The notes under the pieces are model-generated. The model was not told the origin of the DNA. It did no database searches and worked only from the letters and a program-made list of their open reading frames with translations. A stretch of DNA of 64,000 bases from Azotobacter vinelandii CA (GTDB lineage: Bacteria > Pseudomonadota > Gammaproteobacteria > Pseudomonadales > Pseudomonadaceae). Positions 58,289-64,000 of the stretch are shown here, one piece after another; the first letter of the stretch is position 1, and each line of letters begins with the position of its first letter. The position numbers and the translations under genes are program-made. Location of the stretch: contig NC_021149.1 in the NCBI RefSeq assembly GCF_000380335.1, positions 4,082,501-4,146,500 of the forward strand, written 5' to 3'.

Positions 58289-59650
58289 TTATTCGAAGAG
58301 CGCATCCAGGGCCTGTTCCAGGCGCGTCACCGGGATCACCGCCAGCCCGGCCGGCGCTTCCTTGGGTGCGTTACCCCTGGGCACGATGGCGCGCCTGAAA
58401 CCGTGCTTGGCGGCCTCCTTGAGGCGCTCCTGGCCGCTCGGCACCGGACGGATCTCACCGGACAGGCCGATTTCGCCGAACACCAGGAGGTCGTGGGGCA
58501 AGGGTCGATTGCGCAGGCTGGAGATCACCGCGGCGAGCAGCGCCAGATCCGAGGCGGTTTCCAGCACCTTGACCCCGCCGACCACATTGAGGAAAACATC
58601 CTGATCGTAGGTGGGGATGCCGCCGTGGCGGTGCAGCACGGCCAGCAGCATGGCCAGACGGTTCTGGTCGAGGCCGAGGGTGACGCGCCGCGGGTTGGCC
58701 AGGTGGCTGTCGTCGACCAGCGCCTGCACCTCGACCAGCATCGGCCGCGAGCCCTCCCAGGTGGCCATCACCACGCTGCCGGGCACCGCCTCCTGGGCGC
58801 GGGTGAGGAAGATCGCCGAGGGATTGGAAACCTCCTTCAGGCCTTTGTCGGTCATGCCGAACACGCCCAGCTCGTTGACCGCGCCGAAGCGGTTCTTCAC
58901 CGCCCGCAACAGGCGCAGGCGGCCGTCGGACTCGCCCTCGAAATACAGCACGGTATCGACCATGTGCTCGAGCACCCGGGGGCCGGCCAGCGAGCCCTCC
59001 TTGGTCACGTGGCCGACCAGGAACACCGCGATACCGCTCTGCTTGGCGAAACGCACCAGCAGCGCCGCGCTCTCGCGCACCTGGGCGACGCCGCCGGGCG
59101 CCGACTGCAACTGCTCGGTGAAGATGGTCTGGATCGAGTCGATCACCATCACCTTGGGCTTTTCCAGGCGGGCGGTGGCGACGATCGCCTCGATGCAGGT
59201 CTCGGTCATCACCTTGAGCCTGTCCAGCGGCAGGTCCAGCCGCCGGGCGCGCATGGCGACCTGCTGCTGGGATTCCTCGCCGGTGACGTAGAGCGCCGGG
59301 AAGCGCTCGGCGACATTGCACAGGGTCTGCAGAAGGATGGTCGACTTGCCGATTCCCGGGTCGCCGCCGATCAGCACCACCGAACCGTCTACCAGACCGC
59401 CGCCGAGCACCCGGTCGAGCTCCTTCGAGGCGGTGGAAAAGCGCGGCAGCTCCTCGACGCTGACCTCTGCCAGGGTCCTGACGCTGGCCTGCTGGCCGGC
59501 CCAGCCGCCGCGCCCGCTCGGCGTCGCCGTGCCCTCCAGCAGGGTTTCCGCCAGGGTGTTCCAGGCGCCGCATTCGCCGCACTGGCCGGCCCATTTCGGG
59601 AAGGTGGCGCCACACTCGGTACAGCCGTACATGCGCTTGGCCTTGGCCAT
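58289..59650 (-). CDS. radA: DNA repair protein RadA
   Basis: RadA is a RecA-like branch-migration helicase. The 453-residue protein has an N-terminal zinc finger (Cys10, Cys13, Cys24, Cys27), Walker A GGDPGIGKST, the RadA-specific KNRFG motif, and a C-terminal Lon-like domain (DLALLAAVISSLRNRPLP). Normal length. Confidence 0.97.
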   Translation of the reverse strand: MAKAKRMYGCTECGATFPKWAGQCGECGAWNTLAETLLEGTATPSGRGGWAGQQASVRTLAEVSVEELPRFSTASKELDRVLGGGLVDGSVVLIGGDPGIGKSTILLQTLCNVAERFPALYVTGEESQQQVAMRARRLDLPLDRLKVMTETCIEAIVATARLEKPKVMVIDSIQTIFTEQLQSAPGGVAQVRESAALLVRFAKQSGIAVFLVGHVTKEGSLAGPRVLEHMVDTVLYFEGESDGRLRLLRAVKNRFGAVNELGVFGMTDKGLKEVSNPSAIFLTRAQEAVPGSVVMATWEGSRPMLVEVQALVDDSHLANPRRVTLGLDQNRLAMLLAVLHRHGGIPTYDQDVFLNVVGGVKVLETASDLALLAAVISSLRNRPLPHDLLVFGEIGLSGEIRPVPSGQERLKEAAKHGFRRAIVPRGNAPKEAPAGLAVIPVTRLEQALDALFE

Positions 59651-59711
59651 GGGAACTCCGCTTCGGGAAAAACCCGCATGATAACGGCCGGGGCCGGGGC
59701 CGTGCGCGGAC

Positions 59712-59969
59712 TCAGCTACCGTTGTCGAGCGCCTTTCTGAGCTGGCGAGCGATATCGTCCTTCATCACCACCCGTTCCTGCTTCAGCGCGTTCAGTTGCA
59801 GGTCGTCCATGTTCTCCGTGCCGCCCTCGATGAGGCAGATACGCTTGTCCAGCGCCTCGTAGTCCTCGACCAGGCGGGAGAAGCTGGGACTCGTCTGCCG
59901 CAGGCGTCGCAACGCTTCGGCCATGTCCGGGAAATCCTTGCTCAGGGGGTGGGGATCGACGTAGTACAT
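59712..59969 (-). CDS. DUF465 / YdcH-family protein
   Basis: The 85-residue helical product (MYYVDPHPLSKDFPDMAEAL, then SFSRLVEDYEALDKRICLIE and LKQERVVMKDDIARQLRKA) is a two-helix coiled coil of the YdcH family, with no known function. It lies 61 bases before radA on the same strand. Confidence 0.88.
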   Translation of the reverse strand: MYYVDPHPLSKDFPDMAEALRRLRQTSPSFSRLVEDYEALDKRICLIEGGTENMDDLQLNALKQERVVMKDDIARQLRKALDNGS

Positions 59970-60195
59970 GCAGCACTCCTCCTCTGACGATGGTGACCGG
60001 ACCTTTTCACCTTAGCAGCCGGCCAGCACGGCCGCCGGGCCGCACAGCGAACGGATCGGTCCGCGCGCCAGACGCTCCGCAGCATCGCCGGCACCCGGGG
60101 AGCGGGAAGCAGCGGCGAACCTCCCGCGGCCGGGGCGATGGCCAGACAGGCGTGTCCTAAACTGCAACCCGGTCACCTCAGCGAGGAGCGCCCCC

Positions 60196-60606
60196 ATGGG
60201 CATGCTCAGCGAATTCAAGGCTTTCGCCGTCAAGGGCAACGTGGTGGACATGGCGGTGGGGATCATCATCGGCGCGGCCTTCGGCAAGATCGTCTCGTCC
60301 TTCGTCGGGGACGTGATCATGCCGCCGCTCGGCCTGTTGATCGGCGGAGTGGACTTCTCCGATCTGGCCATCACCCTCAAGCAGGCCCAGGGCGACATGC
60401 CCGCGGTGGTGCTGGCCTATGGCCGGTTCATCCAGACGGTGATCGATTTCCTGATCATCGCCTTCGCCATCTTCATCGGCGTCAAGGCGCTCAACCAGCT
60501 CAAGCGCAAGGAGGCCGAGGCGCCGAGCCTGCCGCCGGCGCCGACCCGCGACCAGCAACTGCTCGAAGAGATCCGCGACCTGCTCAAGACGCGGGGCAAA
60601 TCCTGA
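60196..60606 (+). CDS. mscL: Large-conductance mechanosensitive channel
   Basis: MscL opens under membrane tension and protects against hypo-osmotic shock. The 136-residue protein ([20 protein letters not shown]) has the two helices ([36 protein letters not shown]) and the C-terminal [14 protein letters not shown] bundle, identical in length to E. coli MscL. Its stop directly abuts the convergent gpx stop. Confidence 0.97.
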   Translation: MGMLSEFKAFAVKGNVVDMAVGIIIGAAFGKIVSSFVGDVIMPPLGLLIGGVDFSDLAITLKQAQGDMPAVVLAYGRFIQTVIDFLIIAFAIFIGVKALNQLKRKEAEAPSLPPAPTRDQQLLEEIRDLLKTRGKS

Positions 60607-61089
60607 TCAACCCAGCGCCTTTTCGATCGCCTGCAGCAACGCCGGGTCGTCCGGGGCGGTGCGCGGCGAGAAGCGCGCCAGTACGCGGCCGTCGCGTCCC
60701 ACCAGGAACTTCTCGAAATTCCAGGTGATATCGCCGGGAAACTCGGCGCCCTCTCCCGCCAGCAGGCGGTACAGGGAATGACGGCCGGAGCCGTTGACCT
60801 CGAGTTTGGCCGCCAAAGGGAAGGTCACGCCGTAATTGAGGGAGCAGAACTCGCGGATCTGCGCCTCGTTGTCCGGCTCCTGCCCGGCGAACTGGTTGCA
60901 CGGCAGGCCGAGCACGCTGAAGCCGCGCTCGCGATACTGCAGGTGAAGCTTCTCCAAGCCGGCATACTGGGGCGTCAGGCCGCATTTGGAGGCGACGTTG
61001 ACTACCAGCACCACCTTGTCTCGGAACTGTGCCAGCGGCAGGTCCTGCCCGTCCAGGCCGCGCAAGGTCAGATCATGGAACGCACTCAT
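60607..61089 (-). CDS. Glutathione peroxidase / BtuE-type thiol peroxidase
   Basis: The 160-residue product has the family motifs NVASKCGLTPQY (catalytic cysteine in place of selenocysteine), LGLPCNQFAGQEP and the WNFEKFLV. Such bacterial enzymes usually use thioredoxin. It is followed by the terminator at 61117-61138 upstream and converges on mscL without a gap. Confidence 0.93.
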   Translation of the reverse strand: MSAFHDLTLRGLDGQDLPLAQFRDKVVLVVNVASKCGLTPQYAGLEKLHLQYRERGFSVLGLPCNQFAGQEPDNEAQIREFCSLNYGVTFPLAAKLEVNGSGRHSLYRLLAGEGAEFPGDITWNFEKFLVGRDGRVLARFSPRTAPDDPALLQAIEKALG

Positions 61090-61116
61090 CTCTCGACTCT
61101 CCTGCTTGCCAAGAGA

Positions 61117-61138
61117 AAAGGCGCCGAACGGCGCCTTT
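61117..61138 (-). terminator. Terminator after slyD
   Basis: AAAGGCGCC-GAAC-GGCGCCTTT with T-tract on the minus strand, between slyD and gpx. Confidence 0.85.
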
Positions 61139-61170
61139 CCGATGTGTCGCGACCGGCCGGCGGACCGGCT

Positions 61171-61656
61171 TCAGTGATGGTGGCCGCCCGCGCCGTGGAT
61201 ATGGCCGTGGGCGATCTCTTCCGGATGGGCATCGCGCACGCTGACCACCTTGACCTGGAAGTTCAGGCGCTGGCCGGCCAGCGGATGGTTGCCGTCGACG
61301 GTCACGTCGTCGCCGTCCAGGTCGCGGATGGTGACGATCTGCATGCTGCCGTCCGGGCCGGAGGCGTGGAACTGCATGCCCACCGCCAGTTCGTCGACGC
61401 CCTCGAACATGGCGCGGTTGAGGGTGGCGACCAGTTCGGGGCTGTACTCGCCATAGGCTTCTTCCGGCTCGATGGATACCTTCAGCTCGTCCCCGGCCTG
61501 CTTGCCTTCCAACGCCTTTTCCAGGCCGACGATGATGTTTCCGGCCCCATGCAGATAGACCAGCGGCGCGCCGCCGGCGGAGCTGTCGATCACCTCACCG
61601 GCATCGTTGGTCAGGGTATAGTCGATGGAGACGGCCTTGTTGGTGGCAATCAGCAT
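61171..61656 (-). CDS. slyD: FKBP-type peptidyl-prolyl isomerase SlyD
   Basis: SlyD is a chaperone-like FKBP that also binds nickel for metalloenzyme maturation. The 161-residue product has an FKBP domain (IDYTLTNDAGEVIDSS, then YLHGAGNIIVGLEKALEGK), an IF insertion (about 75-125), and a His-rich tail (HGHIHGAGGHHH) that is shorter than the E. coli one. It neighbours gpx and ackA as in other pseudomonads. Confidence 0.93.
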   Translation of the reverse strand: MLIATNKAVSIDYTLTNDAGEVIDSSAGGAPLVYLHGAGNIIVGLEKALEGKQAGDELKVSIEPEEAYGEYSPELVATLNRAMFEGVDELAVGMQFHASGPDGSMQIVTIRDLDGDDVTVDGNHPLAGQRLNFQVKVVSVRDAHPEEIAHGHIHGAGGHHH

Positions 61657-61903
61657 GGGCGAACAACCTTTTACGAAAGAAGAATGAAGTTCTCAGTGTA
61701 ACCGTCACCTTGCGGGAAAGCGAACCGGGCGAGGATCAGCGGACCGGGAGCGCGCGCCCGAGCGGCTCCCGCCAGGCGTTGCCCGACCGGCGCATGCCCC
61801 GGCAGAACCGGCTCGAACGCCTGCTCCGGAACATCGTCGGCCCCTGCCCGGTCAACCTTCTTTACCGCGGCTGGCGCCGGAAGGAATGCCTCAAGGAGGA
61901 TCG

Positions 61904-63103
<1,200 letters not shown>

Positions 63104-63116
63104 CAAGGACAGCCCC

Positions 63117-64000
63117 ATGCAGACCTTCCTGATCGCCCCCAGCAGCTACGGCGTCGGCCTCACCTCGATCAGCCTCGGTCTGGTCCGCGCCCTGGAGCGC
63201 TACGGACTGAAAGTCGGCTTCTTCAAGCCGGTCGCCCAGCCGCACCCCGGCGATTGCGGCCCGGAGCGCACCAGCGCACTGATCGCCCGCACCCACCACC
63301 TCGATCCGCCGGAACCCCTGCCCCTGGCCCGAGTGGAGCGGCGCCTCGGCGACGGCCAGTTGAACGAGCTGCTGGAGGACATCGTCGGCCGCCTGCAACA
63401 GTTGGAAAACGGCCACGACGTGCTGATCGTCGAGGGTCTGGTGCCGAGCCCGCAGGTCGGCTATGCCGCGCGCCTCAACGGACATCTGGCGCGCAGCCTG
63501 AACGCCGACGTCATCCTGGTCTCCACGCCGGCCGAGGAAAGCCTCGAGGAACTGCGCGACCACCTGGAGATCCAGGCCCGTCTGCTCGGCGCCGGCCAGG
63601 ACACGCCGGTCGCTGGGGCGATCCTCAACAAGGTGCCTCCGGGACCGCTGGCCGAGCGCCTGTGCCAGCCGGAACCGCTGGGCCGGAACCTGCGCCTGCT
63701 CGGCTGCGTGCCCTGGCGCGACACGCTGAACACCCCGCGCACCAGCGACATCGCCGACCTGCTCGGCGCGCGCCTGCTCAACCCCGGCGACTACCGCCAG
63801 CGCCGGGTGCAGCACAGCCTGCTGTGCGCCGCCGCCGCGCCGAGCCTGCTGCCGCGCTTCAAGCCGGGCACCCTGCTGCTGGCGCCCGGCGACCGCCATG
63901 ACGTGATCCTCGCCGCCGGCCTGGCCAGCCGCAACGGCATGTCGCTGGCCGGCCTGCTGCTGTGCGGCGCCCTGCCCGCCGACGAACGGGTGCTCGAACT
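63117..64000 (+). CDS. pta: Phosphate acetyltransferase (partial, N-terminal part)
   Basis: Pta converts acetyl-CoA and phosphate to acetyl phosphate. Only 294 codons lie in the window. The start MQTFLIAPSSYGVGLTSISL and the N-terminal regulatory region (AAA_26-type, VGFFKPVAQP, VLIVEGLVPS) and the beginning of the DRTGG domain are visible. The catalytic PTA_PTB domain lies beyond base 64000. The length so far fits the long two-domain Pta of proteobacteria. Confidence 0.93.
   Translation, partial: MQTFLIAPSSYGVGLTSISLGLVRALERYGLKVGFFKPVAQPHPGDCGPERTSALIARTHHLDPPEPLPLARVERRLGDGQLNELLEDIVGRLQQLENGHDVLIVEGLVPSPQVGYAARLNGHLARSLNADVILVSTPAEESLEELRDHLEIQARLLGAGQDTPVAGAILNKVPPGPLAERLCQPEPLGRNLRLLGCVPWRDTLNTPRTSDIADLLGARLLNPGDYRQRRVQHSLLCAAAAPSLLPRFKPGTLLLAPGDRHDVILAAGLASRNGMSLAGLLLCGALPADERVLE

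Overview
The window is GC-rich gammaproteobacterial chromosome. Gene content and order fit the Pseudomonadaceae: rodZ-pilF-rlmN-ndk next to a complete isc operon, secDF-yajC-tgt-queA, obg-rpmA-rplU/ispB, a Lon-like protease beside a DksA-like gene, ettA-glyA-yjiA-ybdD-cstA, and slyD-ackA-pta. The cysE-iscR-iscSUA-hscBA-fdx-iscX order and the overall composition resemble Azotobacter or the P. stutzeri group. I cannot fix the species from sequence alone.

Layout. 1-17.7 kb is housekeeping. ispG (partial), rodZ, pilF, rlmN, ndk, the isc Fe-S assembly operon with an IscR-type operator/promoter, cysE and trmJ are all on the minus strand. suhB is on the plus strand, followed by minus-strand secF, secD, yajC, tgt and queA. 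At 17.79 kb a tRNA-Leu(CAA) gene has its own promoter and is the entry point of a degenerate integrative island of about 10.4 kb (about 17.85-28.34 kb). From 29.6 kb housekeeping resumes: rpsT, ogt, creA, proB, obg, rpmA, rplU, ispB, fklB and several conserved Pseudomonas genes of unknown function. At 44.2-48.3 kb lies a Fur-box / FecI / FecR / TonB-dependent receptor iron-uptake locus. The window ends with ettA, glyA, a CobW-type GTPase, ybdD-cstA, a divergent two-component system, radA, mscL, gpx, slyD, ackA and the start of pta.

The island looks like a decayed P4-type satellite or small integrative element. It has a tyrosine integrase beside the tRNA, two AT-rich small genes, AlpA, a Rha-type protein, an Ash-like frame, several small genes, a toprim/primase gene that has lost its middle, and an origin-like block with 10-bp-phased iterons and a 54-bp inverted repeat. 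A HigBA-type toxin-antitoxin module sits in it on the opposite strand. An IS3-family element (3-bp target duplication GAC) interrupts one AT-rich gene, and an IS110-family IS1111-group element has inserted into the A-run of the IS3 orfA/orfB frameshift region. The noncoding right end of that IS1111 element carries two short stretches complementary to the two flanks of its own insertion site. This is what the recently described bridge/seekRNA mechanism predicts, and it is the observation I rate highest.

Other points worth a look are a TonB receptor whose plug and barrel are much poorer in GC than its signaling domain, a 10-bp-phased repeat between cstA and the divergent sensor/regulator pair, and a terminator hairpin whose loop contains a perfect -10 box upstream of ndk.
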